A DNA stretch of 25,563 nucleotides, taken from contig NXFV01001750.1 of NCBI GenBank assembly GCA_002803225.1, positions 1 to 25,563 of the forward strand, written 5' to 3'. The DNA comes from Gamarada debralockiae (Eukaryota; Ascomycota; Leotiomycetes; Helotiales; Hyphodiscaceae). Below are positions 1 through 10,967 of this stretch, in pieces (within the stretch, counting starts at the first letter, position 1; each line of letters begins with the position of its first letter). The position numbers were made by a program, and so were the translations under genes. The notes under the pieces were generated by a model. That model saw only the letters and a list, made by a program, of their open reading frames with translations. It did no database searches and had not been told where the DNA came from.

Positions 1-756
1 TCCTTGGAGAGAACTAAGGCCACGCTATATCGTAAGAAGAATCTACATTGAGAGATTGAAGCATTTATTTTTGAGGAGATCCTGTTTGGCTCCCGAGTCC
101 TGTGTCTATTTGACGCTAAGCGTCCTAGGGTGGCTCACACAACCACCATATTCTTCAAGCTAGCAGTCCTGATCTGTAGAAGTGGGTCATTCTGCATATT
201 TTCCGATATAAGGGACCTCGAACTCAAATTGTGGCCTCTAGTACCTGAGTAGGTGAGATCCACTTGGATATATATCCACGAAGCTGCTTACATATTGGTT
301 TCTCGCGGGTTGGAATTCAACCATCCACGGCACCCTTGTAGCGAGCCCCGACGAGTTCATCTTGAAAGCAGAAGACGTCTTTATCTAAACGAACTCAATG
401 TATGCAAAGAACTCGACTAGCAACGAAATGAGGCAGGTCCATCTCTCCATGGCGGATTCAGCTTCTTGCGGCACGTGAAAGACATCCCGCACACAATTGT
501 CACTTCGCGCCAGAGAACTTGGTCCGGGCCTTTCACAATGTCTCCATTCCCCTATCTCCTATGAAGTAAAATAACAACAACGTATGCAGGATGTCCACTC
601 TAAAAAATACATGCACCCATCCCTATATGCTGTCCAAACGCCTGTGCTATGCAAATGTATTCAAAAAATCGCTGTGCCTCCTCACGTCCGTGCATCAGCC
701 TCTCATGTGGACTACTTCCTCTTTCCTCAACTACATATCTACCCTAGAGTTCCTCC
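1..756. other. No gene seen; 3' flank of the DUF1765 gene
   Basis: I found no coding region that can be supported here. The ORF that starts at 584 on the plus strand runs into the last exon of the minus-strand DUF1765 gene and is a shadow of it. The part next to 757 is the likely 3' UTR and terminator of that gene. No tRNA-like B box, repeat or clear regulatory motif was recognised. Confidence 0.5.
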
Positions 757-3700
757 TCACGCAGCGAACTTCCTGAACCCTTCAACCCCCAACGTAGGAA
801 CCTCAACCCACCTCAACCCCGGCACGCCTTCACTCCGCCTCCTATCCACAAAATTATTGCACTCCCCAACAATGAGCGTCCACTCCGCCAACGCTCTCCC
901 CGCATACTTCGCTCTCGCAACTTTCTCCACGCTTCCTCCACCCTCCGCAGGATCCCTTGGTCCCACCTCACGACTCGTACCTGGAACCCTTGCACCGAGC
1001 CACGCTTGAGCCGGAGCAGGCAATCGAGGAGGAGAGATACGGCGTTCGTTACCGACGTTAAACCCCGGCCCACCTCTGCCGTTACCACTAATCCCGTTGT
1101 TTTGCGCTTTGTCGAAATGTTGGCTCCATTCCAAGCTGAATTTGAATGAGAAAGAACGATGTGTTGTTGCTGTCGCCGGAGGAGTTTCGCTGTCTGTGCT
1201 TGAAGACTTGTGCTGTACGCCAGGTCGAGAACGCGCAAGGGCTGTCTCCCGACGTGCTTCCTCGAGTGTTTTGGTTGGGCTTGAACCGCGACTTTGGGTT
1301 GGTGATGAGGAACCATCAGTTGTCGTAGAGAAGGTGGAGGGCAGCATCTTCCCAAGAAATGTCCATCGCTTCTTGTTCGGTGTGGATGGTGAGTCAGTCG
1401 TTAGTTTCGGGATAGATGCGTCGGCTGTGTCGAGTTTCGAGAGCATGGCAAGAGAAGAGTGCCGTTTGTAGGCAGTTGCTTGCGTGGTACCGGGTGTCCC
1501 AGACGAAGATGGGGTCATGATACCGTCGAAGCCAAGAAACAAGCTCGCGGCTGGTGACTGATTGTCGTTTCGGATGATGAGGAGGCGGCGACCTGGGGCG
1601 GGATGGCAAGGAGCTGTTGAAGGTGGGAGAACGTAAGCCTTATCGGCCGCCTGTTTCTGAAACAAGTAGTGGGCCCAGCTTGTTTTCATGCGAGTGGAAA
1701 CCGCGCAGAATATTTTGCTATAAATGATTAGCTTTGTGGCGATCTGCTGTACAGGGGGAAAACATACGTATCGAGGTCAGTGGCTTCTCCGTCGTCTCGA
1801 CAGAGCCGCCAACACAAGAGCCGCATGTAATACGCTCTGACCATTGGACACCAGTGATTGAAGAATTTGTCGAACGTTTCTTCCGTCAACAGCCACTCGA
1901 GACACAAAATCTCCTTCCGACGCTCGTCATTCGTGATCACATTCCATGCCCCGAAAAGGAAAGCAAAGAGCCGAATCTCAGACATGCTATTCTGACTCTC
2001 AAGCATTTTCTTGCATACATCCATCCAGAAACGCCAGTCAATGAAGTCGGATTCCAAGGAATGGGAGTAGTGAAAGCGCATGAATATTGCAAGGGCTTCT
2101 TCCATAAAGTCGCAGAGAACGAAACAGGCGTTGTGGTCGAAAAGGGAAGTTCTTCGAGCTCCTGCTTGTATCATTTTACTGAATGCTTCGGCGAAAGTCA
2201 ACCGAGCTATATCATAATCGGAAGGACGTTCAGAAATGAAGTCTCGTAACAGCATAATCAGTCTGTTCTCAGCCATGAGCCTTGCGGAATTGTTCGATGG
2301 TAATGGAAGTGCGGCGGCACTTGCATCAGCGCCTGCAAGAACATCATCGAATGTTATTGGAAAAGGTTCTGCCGGGGGTTGTCGGTGGATAGTTGCATCA
2401 AGAGCTGTTAGGATCTGGGCTTGAACAAGCACAAAGCCTAAGAGAGTAAGTGTTAGCTAAGCCCTCTATATACTTGAAAACGAACTTACCCGGAGAGCGG
2501 GACTTCTCCACAAACGACAAATCGGATGGTAAGAATTCCTCAGCCAGGATGTGATAATGCTTCGTGAAAACGTAAAACAAGTCACTGTCCCGTCCACACC
2601 ATCGAGCTACCCATGGGCCATACCAAGCAATCTTTGAAGCGACGATCGGCAAGACTGCCTTCTGTCGTAGTTGAGCCGCCATTGATTTGACCGACGTCCA
2701 AGCCAATTGCTGGATGTGTGATGGGAAGAATACAGCCACCTCTTCCGTGTCCATCCGGTTAAGTCGCCTTGGCAGACCAAGCTCATCTGCCGCACGCCGA
2801 AGCGTCTCTGCTTGCAGCTTCCATATCCGGACCAACACATCGGCAATTCCAGGTACGAAGTAGAATGCATACGCAGCAGCCTTGCCACAGAAAGTGACTA
2901 GACTAGCCGGGGCGTGCCTCAGGGACATCTTGTCAACAACGTAGGACATCTGAGACAGCAGATTCTGGATAAACAGGTTTCGGACGTTGTGATAAACGGA
3001 TTCGGCCATAAATTGTGATGCTGAAGATATCAGAGAAACTGAAGACTTCTGGCTCCGCAAAGGGAGGCCATCAGTCGACCGATTGGGAGATCTGTCAGAC
3101 AAGGGAGCAAATGCAGAAGGCGTCTGCCTCCACTCAGGTCTTGTCATAATCCCAATAACCGCTTCCAGTAAGACTGGCCTATCCACGCCTGAAACTGCCT
3201 GATTCTGTCGCCCATCAAGCACCTCCAAAATCCCCATCCACCATTTGTTTAAGATGTTTATTCGCCGATCAAGATCTTCCGGTCGCAGGTTCTTATTTGA
3301 AGGATGGGTAGCGTGATTTCGAAGAAACGGTAAAAGTGCGGATCTCACAACATTGGTCTTCAGAGACCAGCTCTTGGCCTGGAATTTCGAGAAGTCGTTT
3401 TCCAGTGATCGGAACGCTGACCATAACTCATCCTTCTTGCGGGGGGTATCGATCCCGAAATTTTGAAGCTTTTCTGTTGAGAGATTTTTGGGGAGAGGAG
3501 GTATTTTGTCAGTCGAGGTTCTTGGAGTGGACTTGTTGTCGGTTGAGCTCCTAGGCAGGCTGCTTGTAGATGAATTGGTGGAAGTGAAAGTGGTAAAATT
3601 CATGAGTACACTTTGTGGTCTTGACTTGATCTTCGATAGGGTTGTGGAACTTCGGACAGGTTGCCTCGGAGGGCTATCGGAGACTTTGACTGGAGCAGGG

Positions 3701-4374
3701 TTTTCGATCTTTGAAGTTGTCATGGTACGGCGTGGGCTGCAAGAAGAGACCGTGCTGGCAGACTTCGAAGTGTCATCCGTATTTCCATCTTGATTCCCCT
3801 CCTTTCCTATGTTCCGACTTGGTGATGGCGATCTTGAGGACGTGATCCATGACTTTTTGGCAAATGTCGCAAACGATTCTGATACGGCCTTCGTTTTGTC
3901 GCGGGTAGCTTTGGAAATTTGAGGGACTGGAGGGATGTTGCTCGATGTGGTATTGACAGTCTCGGAAGATTCGTGCCGTTCTGGTGATCCCTTTACCCTT
4001 TGTATCCAAGACTTAGGTCGTGCGACCAAAGACTTCCTCCTCCCCACTCTTTCGAGTTTGGGTCTCTCCTCCTTCGTGAGACGGTTGCCAGTCTTTCCAT
4101 CCTTCCCCTCCTTTGCCTTACTGTTCCTCTCAGGAGACGTCGCTGGTGGGGTCTCTGCAGAGACTACTCGATGCACGTCTTTGTCCGTGGAGTATTGAGA
4201 TTCGAGATTTGGTATGTAAGTAAAACTAGCAGATCTCGGAAGCTCCTCATTGCGTATCGCCGGCCTTTTGTAGTCGACATTGCCAAGCTCGGAGATATTT
4301 GAGGACGAATGCGAGCGAGGAAATGCTGGGTTCCTGTTGAAGACCGAAGACATCGTCAACGTCGGACCCTGCAT
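757..4374 (-). CDS. DUF1765 domain protein, three exons, 1171 aa
   Basis: Exons read 4374-2490, 2437-1768 and 1717-757. The introns are 2438-2489 (52 bp, GTAAGT...GCTAAC...TAG) and 1718-1767 (50 bp, GTATGT...GCTAATC...TAG). Reading phases match at both joins (1, then 2) and the spliced length is 3516 nt. Residues 1-300 are Ser/Thr/Pro/Arg-rich and look disordered (for example SRSPSPSRN). The conserved part begins near residue 320. DUF1765 (PF08578) lies in exon 2, about residues 650-845, with motifs IDWRFWMDVCKKML and NHWCPMVRAYYMRLLCWR. The end keeps a conserved tail (AGRALAEWTLIVGECNNF, WVEVPTLGVEGF). The family is widespread in fungi and its biochemical function is unknown; I see no membrane segment or catalytic motif. 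The start is the first ATG in the frame; a second ATG seven codons on (4353) is a possible alternative. It is divergent from the F-box gene at 6233. Confidence 0.9.
1718..1767 (-). other. Intron 2 of the DUF1765 gene
   Basis: The donor is GTATGT, the branch site GCTAATC and the acceptor TTTATAG. The join gives EATDLDT-KIFCAVSTRMK, in phase with the open last exon. Confidence 0.88.
2438..2489 (-). other. Intron 1 of the DUF1765 gene
   Basis: The donor is GTAAGTTCG, the branch site GCTAAC and the acceptor CTCTTAG. The upstream exon ends with one base of a Gly codon, which is completed by GC from the next exon, so SRSPG continues into FVLVQAQIL. Read without splicing, the upstream frame ends soon afterwards in a stop. 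Confidence 0.9.
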
Positions 4375-6232
4375 AGCAGCTGCACTGCGGGAGCAGTTTG
4401 AGATCTAGGCAGTCATTGCAAGTCGATTGTATGCAAGAGATCAGGAGGTGGAAACCATATAGTCGAAGGTCCCTGGCCGGCAGAGGAGTTCGAAGCTGAG
4501 CAAGCGTTTGGATTCCAGTTTTCTAGAGGTCGAATGTTCGCTGATAGGCAAAAGTGTACCAGTCGTAAAAGGGTGTACAAACGATCGTGTATCTCGCGAT
4601 GGGCACTCCCGAATAATGTCGCAGATTGATGACGATAAGTTGGAGTCAAACGAATGTAAATGCGGCAATTGTACAAATGTAAATACGAAAAGCGGAGAAG
4701 AGACGTCTAATCGTGAACGAGAGTTAGGGGTTGGCGTTGTCTGATCGTTAAGTCAGCCCAAGATTTTGGAGTTCTGTTGGTGTTGGGTTCTGGGTCGTGC
4801 ACAGCCCGAGTTCAACTAAAGCAGCGATGGGAGGAGAATGTATCCCTGAAGGTGAGTGGCAGAATGCTTCATCCAGTAGATATATGTTGTCCTCTGGTGA
4901 TTGAAAAGTATTTATGAATTTACACGGATTGAAAGTTAATGTGAATATCTAATTTTCGCGGGGATAAGGTTCCTGTAAGTCGGGGAATATTTCTGAATAT
5001 CAAAATCTTTGCGAAGTCTTTTTTTATCGACTCTTCCAAAAGGGGCTGACACGAGGGGTACGATTACGACGCTTCACTTGCGGCATGTGAGAGCCTCGCA
5101 GCTGATCATATTTATCTGCAGTTTGATGATCGACGAAAGCTCGATAGCCTTTCAATATTTAAAATTATTCTATCTTAAAGCTTCGTTAGTACTACGTTCA
5201 TCTGCCCCTCTTTTGGATACGTTGTCAGCCCGTAGCCCATGTTTAATCAGGGCTTGCATGAAGACATTCTGAAGCAGCCACGAGATTTGTAAGGTTTCTG
5301 ATATTTTATCAAATTTTTACAGATTGTTTTCGTTCTGCAGAATGCTTTATCTCATGTATTAGTTTTGCTTCAGCTATGCACAGTTCGTTGTTCGTCGCTG
5401 TCCTAAGGAGAAGCCGACTCCTGAACTGGTGAAATTCAAACGCAACGGATACAATATCAATGACGTTGAGAGACACCGTCGCCGCCAGAGCATTTCAATG
5501 CAACAATTGTCCAATCCACGATTTTGGTGGGATTTCCAAGCAAAAAGCCAATCATTCAGCCTCACGATGCAGACCCCTGACCTCAATTTAAAATCTCCGT
5601 TGATTACCCGGCAGTCAAGATCATCCCAGAATTGACGACGACGTCGGAGAGTGATAAGAAATACCTTGCTATTCGGTGACTATGTGTCAGTGACAGGATC
5701 TATGAATGATCTAATGATCTCTCTCTTTTTTCTTGTCTAAATCTTGGGATATTACAAGCGCACCACCTGTACGAGCTCCAGCTCAAGCTCAAGCTCGAAT
5801 TTGCCGACAGAGGCAGACATGTTCTATTTTTAAACATCTATCTCTCCCTTCAAAAAGTGCCCAAGAAACAGTCCCAGTACCGTTATGTTAATTATAGAGT
5901 AGGTTCCAAATGATGAATACATGAGCAAACAATAAGACAAAATTGAAGAAAACTAAGCTGCAATTCGTGACTTCGTGGATCAACTCACCTCATGATCCTA
6001 CCCCTGCCCCTAGGTTAGCCATTCGCGAACTAAAACAAGCGGCGGCTGCGCTTAAACGCGATACCGCTAATTTCTTGTCTCCAAATGAATCGCTGCACAG
6101 TGCAGAGCGATCGCATCCACTACGCACTCTCCCAATAATACTCAAATGCAGACAGCGCACTGAATTGCTCACTTGCATCCAACGATCGAAACCCTCCTTC
6201 CTCCGTGCCATCGCGCAGGTGCTCAAACAAAA
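4375..6232. other. Divergent intergenic region (DUF1765 / F-box gene)
   Basis: This 1.86-kb gap should hold both promoters, since the DUF1765 gene reads leftward and the F-box gene rightward. A short ORF-like stretch near 5363-5635 (+) starts from no ATG and resembles nothing I know. A small hexanucleotide repeat lies at 5773-5796. I recognised no clear TATA box or operator. Confidence 0.5.
5773..5796. repeat. Hexanucleotide microsatellite, four units
   Basis: Four adjacent units of the form (g/c/a)agctc stand in a row: gagctc, cagctc, aagctc, aagctc. It is a short simple repeat in the divergent intergenic region with no visible coding role. Confidence 0.7.
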
Positions 6233-8469
6233 ATGGAGATTCATTCCGCGCAGATGGATTCCCTACCTCCTGAGCTATTGGAGCTCATTCTGCTATGGAC
6301 CGTACGGATGTGTAGATGCGAGAAGAATAAGGTTTTGCCATTACGGAGTGTATCTAAGGCGTTTAATACCGCTCTGCGACCTTATGTGTTGAAAACGATA
6401 CAGCTGGAATTCTCCAGGTTCTTGAAGGGCGGACCGGAACTACCCAGCGCTGCGGCGCTGGAGGCGATAGGAGGGTTTTGTCAGGCTGTTTATTTGGATA
6501 TGATGGTTGTTCGGGATGAAGGTACGTTAGATTGTCCATTGGGGGTGAACGATTGGCGTTAGTCCATGGTGAGCAGCGATGAGCCAGGGGTCTGGGGCCT
6601 TCGAAGCTGAATCGTTCATATTGGATGAATACGCGGAACCTCTGTCTAGGGCTTAGAGTTTGAATCGTTCAATCTCTATGAGCGATTAGGATTCACACCG
6701 GGGCGTACTAGATTTCCAATCGGTCATTTCCTGTGGACGATTTGGTGGGGACGGAGGGCGGGACTTTTGCACAGGAAGCTTGAACAGAGAATTTGCTAAT
6801 AGTCGGTCTTATAGAGGAAATCAACCGACTCGCCGAAGTCTTCCACGGAATCTTACCAAAAGTGCCTGAAATGGGACCACTCTTGGACTCCCTTCGAAAA
6901 TACTGCATGAGCGAGTTAACATTCGACGAGGCCGACTTCAAGAAGGTTGTGAAGGGAGTGATGGATAGCACGCCGAATATGACACGACTAAAGGTCAATC
7001 TTCCATTCCAAGTTGTAGGACGGGCGAGCTTGACGGCAACACTCTTCTTGGCAACCACATTGGACTGCGTTGCCAATCGTTCAGAGGAATTCAGGGATTT
7101 GGAAACGCTGGTTTTGGATCACGTCAGCGATACTACAATCCTCAGTAGTAGGTGATTAATTCTTAGAGCGATCTGTTTTCCTTCATGTCCAAGCCTCTGG
7201 GCTTACCTTCACTTCTATTCTATGAAGGATGTGTAAGAGTTTGGACCCCATCAATGCCACTTACCTCTAATCTTGCTCTACTGAGCGATTACTGACTTTG
7301 CAAAACTTTAGTTTGTAATAATCCCATGGATGCGCGCAATGCGCTAGCCTCTTTTGCGAACCTAAAGCATCTAGTACTGTCTATCAAAAGACAGGAAACG
7401 AGAATGACACGCCAAAAAACCTTCACTCAGAATCTCTGGCTATTGATCCACAAAGCGGCCGGCCTCGAGAGCCTGTGCTTAATCGGATGGAACGTGAAGA
7501 GAGACATCAATACGCGGAAACATCGACATGCTGTTAGCTTCAATGGTAAGTATTAGTCCGATTTTGCATGGCTGAAGCTGTTCATTGACTTATTCTTGTT
7601 CAGAATGGAGCATGCGATCATTACCGTATCCAATGAATGATTTCGGCGGATTTCCTAGACTGCGCTACCTGGAGCTGAAACGCGTAGATATAAGCCCAGA
7701 ACATTTGGTGCAGATGATTCAGAACAACGCACACTCCTTGAAGGAACTTTATCTGAACGAGGTCTATATCAAAGTCTTTGGTTCTGCGGACTTAGCGATG
7801 ACCCCCTTGTGGATTGGGCACTCGGATATCAAACGCCCGGACGGCTCCCTGTGGGTAGCGGATGAGCTACGGAAAGAATACGCCCTTAAGCTCAACGTCC
7901 TGCGAGTTACCGGCCTGGGATACGACGACTTCGAGCCGGATCCTAACTCAATACATCCCAACTACGATCTCAATGACCCAACGGGTCTCCAAAGATCGTT
8001 CGATCAACGTTTCGTCGAAGCTGTCCTCGGAAACCGCGATATCATGGTGGATGATGCTCCGCTTGATATGGATCATCTACTACCACCACTCCAAATCCAA
8101 GCACATATCGAAACCCCTCTTCCACCACTGGCTCTACATATGGAGGCCGCATCATATATGTCGCCCACTCCGCTCCGAATTTTACCTCCGCCCAATCAAC
8201 TAAATGAACTCAGCGAATATGACGCTGACACATATCAGCGTGGTCGAAATACTACCTCAAAATTGAAGCGTTGCATCGACGGTTACTTCTTCAATCACAA
8301 CGAACAAGCTTTGAAGGAGCTACAACGCATAATCACGGTCGCGGATCGAGGCATGGCTTTGATTTCTCAAGAGCTTATTCGAAGTCAGCAATTGAGGGTC
8401 AACAACATCGAAGGTACTCTGGAGAATCCGACGGATGACGACCTTCCTCAAACAAATTATATTGCATGA
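6233..8469 (+). CDS. F-box protein with LRR-like repeats, four exons, 573 aa
   Basis: Exons read 6233-6521, 6815-7147, 7312-7545 and 7604-8469. Introns are 6522-6814 (293 bp), 7148-7311 (164 bp) and 7546-7603 (58 bp); all joins are phase 1 and the spliced length is 1722 nt. The first in-frame ATG, in a good context (acaaaATGg), sets the start. Residues about 9-50 form an F-box (DSLPPELLELILL...LRSVSKAFNTALRPYVL), the motif that binds Skp1 in SCF ubiquitin ligases. Behind it come leucine-rich-like strands (FANLKHLVLS, GLESLCLIGW, FPRLRYLELKRVDI, SLKELYLNEVYI) that would be the substrate-binding part. The last 150 residues are polar with no known domain. A role as SCF substrate adaptor is inferred from the family; the substrate is unknown. 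The donor at 7148 (GTAGGT) was preferred over 7145 (GTAGTA); the long first intron could hide a further small exon. Confidence 0.8.
6522..6814 (+). other. Long first intron of the F-box gene
   Basis: The donor GTACGT at 6522 and the acceptor TCTTATAG ending at 6814, with TTGCTAAT as branch site, join codons as G-AG (Glu). At 293 bp it is longer than the others in the window. It holds two copies of the 11-mer tgaatcgttca (6608-6618 and 6661-6671). I found no in-phase internal exon I would trust. Confidence 0.65.
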
Positions 8470-9331
8470 AGTGGAATTTCAAGGACCAAAAAGAAATGGT
8501 GATCAAACTGGTGTGGGCACATACGAAATCCCTGCAGAGGGGGGATCATTCAAACAGGGTAAAAGATCATGGACTGACTTCCGTCGGCGATGACCATTCC
8601 TTGGCCATTGCAATGTACCATAGTGTTTGAGCGATTACTCGGCAGCCAAATTGCTTAGATTAAATTCAGCGAATCAAGAGCATTTCAAGCCTTCAACTCC
8701 CAAATGTTAATCGTCGAAAGCAGGCCAGCAACCGACCACAGCTGTAGGTTCCGGCCTTTGCATCGATGCTCTGATCATTGAAATTCTTTCACCGACTTAC
8801 GGGGCGCTACTTGGTATTCGAAATCTAACTATAAATGCTCAATGAGCTACTGTCAAATCGTCTCCTGTCGTCCTATTGTGTGTTGCTTCCATGTGTGCTT
8901 TTATCTACCGTGCAGAGTTGGGCCAGTGCTTCGGTAACGGCGCGCGAGCGAGCCATCTTTGTCTGGATTTTTAAGCAGTCAGCGAGTGCGTATAGTATGG
9001 TCTTGGCCTGTCTTGTCCTGAAAGGAATCTTCGAGACAGAGCATAAAATGGGAGCAAGTAGTACCCAGTCGAAACCTCTGATATTAATATAAGCGAGCCC
9101 GATGCCCATATAAATGCAGCATAATCATCCTCTCTATCGTACATCCTCGAAACATTTCATCCCTACTCCGTCACCAATATTTACTTCTTCTTCCACAAAG
9201 TACCCCCGAGCCGGTTTCACGAACAGAAGATCAAGCGTCTTCATTATGGCGTGCCAGAAAAAAGGGAGTCAGAACTACTTTCGGAGCGGACGAGAACTCT
9301 CTTCAGGCAACCCCGCAACCCGCAATAACAA
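8470..9331. other. Intergenic, no gene seen
   Basis: This holds the 3' flank of the F-box gene and the upstream region of the small 2EXR-like gene. A TATA-like ccatataaatg stands at about 9106-9116. The 85-aa open frame at 8835-9092 has no recognisable motif and an equally long frame opposite to it, so I do not call it. Confidence 0.45.
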
Positions 9332-9759
9332 ATGCCTCCCATGGCCATGAGCAGAGTACGTAACCCCTTCTCTCGACCAACACCGAGCGGCCCCGAAGTA
9401 ACCTACAGACCCACAACATCTGCCTCCTCCAAAAGCATCTCACAGAGGTTCAGCGCATGATATTCGAGCTATATTTCTGCCCCGAAAATTTATGGGAGAT
9501 ACGTTACTGGCCCTGTACGAGTCTAGTCTCAGCACTTCAAGCCAATCCACGGCTCTACCGCGAGGTTCTGGAGGTGTATTACCGCGTTAGTATTCCTACA
9601 CTGAGCATTGGGAACTTCGAGTGCTTTGAGCATGGGCTCGACTTGATTAAAATCACTGCGCAATTTTCAAACCAATACCCCGTACCATTTCTCGTTTGGG
9701 CATTGGTGCTTGGCAGGACCCAAGGATCACGCGTACGTGAAATAGTGGGACAATTCTAA
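9332..9759 (+). CDS. Short 2EXR/F-box-like protein, possible truncated gene
   Basis: The proposed model is exon 9332-9355 (MPPMAMSR), intron 9356-9408 (GTACGT...CCTACAG, 53 bp, phase 0) and exon 9409-9759, giving 124 aa. The body begins HLTEVQRMIFELYFCPENLW, a pattern like the start of fungal 2EXR or F-box-like domains (LP.E.R..I...), then a helix-rich stretch with ALQANPRLYREVLEVYY. It ends abruptly after about 120 residues, while such proteins are usually 200 residues or more. A second intron-like stretch (9733-9775, GTACGT...TTCTAACTG...GGCAG) would only change the tail and meets a stop five codons on. It may be a shortened gene or a decayed copy. The domain call is by eye and weak. Confidence 0.4.
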
Positions 9760-10967
9760 CTGCAAACTCTGGCAGGCGACCAATCTTTGAGTTCTAAAAG
9801 TTCAAGCCATGTTAGAGGGGTGGATAGGAAGCGTCGCACTGGACTACATGGTGATTGCTCCTTGCCCTCGAAAGAGGAAATCTCTTCGGTCCAATCCACA
9901 CAGAAGTCGAAGTTTGATCTCAATGTCACGACCCGCCGAACAATCAACGCTTCTTCCCAAATCTTAAATCGTAACTCAATAGGTAATCATGGAACTTGAA
10001 AGAACTGAGAGATCGCTTCGACTGTCGTAGGATGAGATTGACCTAGTTTGACATCGAGGGAAGAGGTTGATGGGCGTGCTTCCATAGTTTCGATCTTGGG
10101 ACTGGTTGTGGGTCAGATTCTGGATTAGGAGTGATCAAGACGAGCCTTGCTTTAGGGGAAGTAATTCACATTCTGCGGTGAACTACCTTAATCAACTTGC
10201 TAGTTTGGAGGCTTGAATTTACTTTGGGTGGTGGGTGTTGCCAGCAGAAAGCTGTGGCTTGAGAGTTTGTGAGTTGAACTGTTTAGACCTGTATTTCAAC
10301 AAAGGTTTGGCTCAAAGAAGTTGCTGACCTGTCTAGGTGGTGATTCATTCTGTATGAGTCGCGAAAGAGATAAGAGGTAGGGATTCATGAACCGAGGTTT
10401 GGTGGCGTGCTCCCGATTGGCCCAGGATGTTTTTGATAATCACTGACCAGCCTTTGCATTTGAAAATATCTACTAATTGACGCGACTTTTTATAATTCAC
10501 TCCAAATATGTGGATTTCGATGGTCTTCACGACTCCCACAAGTTGTCGGAGATCTCATAAATTGGCCTAGCCCCCGTTTGGTTTGGCGACCCCCGCTCTC
10601 ACAGGCCCCAATATCCCAGGTCCTCTAATTAATAAAGGGCGACAGAAGGATTTCCGTCAGTAGAAAGGAGAATTGTTTGCTATGTCAAATATAAATAAGC
10701 TTTTGTACCCAGAGTGCACTCGATCTCACTCGTGTATGTTGTAGACTCTTAGATTAGGACATCCTTTGAATCTGAATCTTACATTTACTTAAAGACAACA
10801 CGTTTCGGCTGCTGCCTCGGTCGTACTCAATCAAAGCCCTCTTTGGAATAACTTTCATCTGCGATTTCATCGAACGCGTCTAATACGCTGATTATATGCA
10901 CATGGAGATCCGCGGAACTTGAGATATTTGCAATTTCAAAGAAATATCCTAAATGAAACATTGGCAA
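9760..10967. other. Intergenic, no gene seen
   Basis: The short open frames on both strands here have no recognisable motifs. The right part is the likely 3' UTR/terminator of the GTPase gene that ends at 10968. An AATAAA stands at about 10630 on the plus strand and might serve as a poly(A) signal, but no gene clearly uses it. Confidence 0.45.

Noticed and set aside
584..1009. 141-aa open frame on the plus strand
   Set aside because: It overlaps the last exon of the DUF1765 gene on the other strand, starts outside it and shows no domain; it is a shadow.
1734..2249. 171-aa open frame on the plus strand
   Set aside because: It lies opposite the DUF1765 core, whose conserved motifs are clear on the minus strand.
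5363..5635. Open frame with a protein-like stretch (NPRFWWDFQAK)
   Set aside because: It has no ATG upstream of its middle, no evident splice partners and no family I recognise; a similar frame lies opposite.
8835..9109. Overlapping frames of 85 and 78 aa on both strands
   Set aside because: Neither has a motif, and equal openness on both strands suggests chance.
9756..9999. Small frames on both strands behind the 2EXR-like gene
   Set aside because: They share no motif with 2EXR proteins and show no proper splice link to the exon before.
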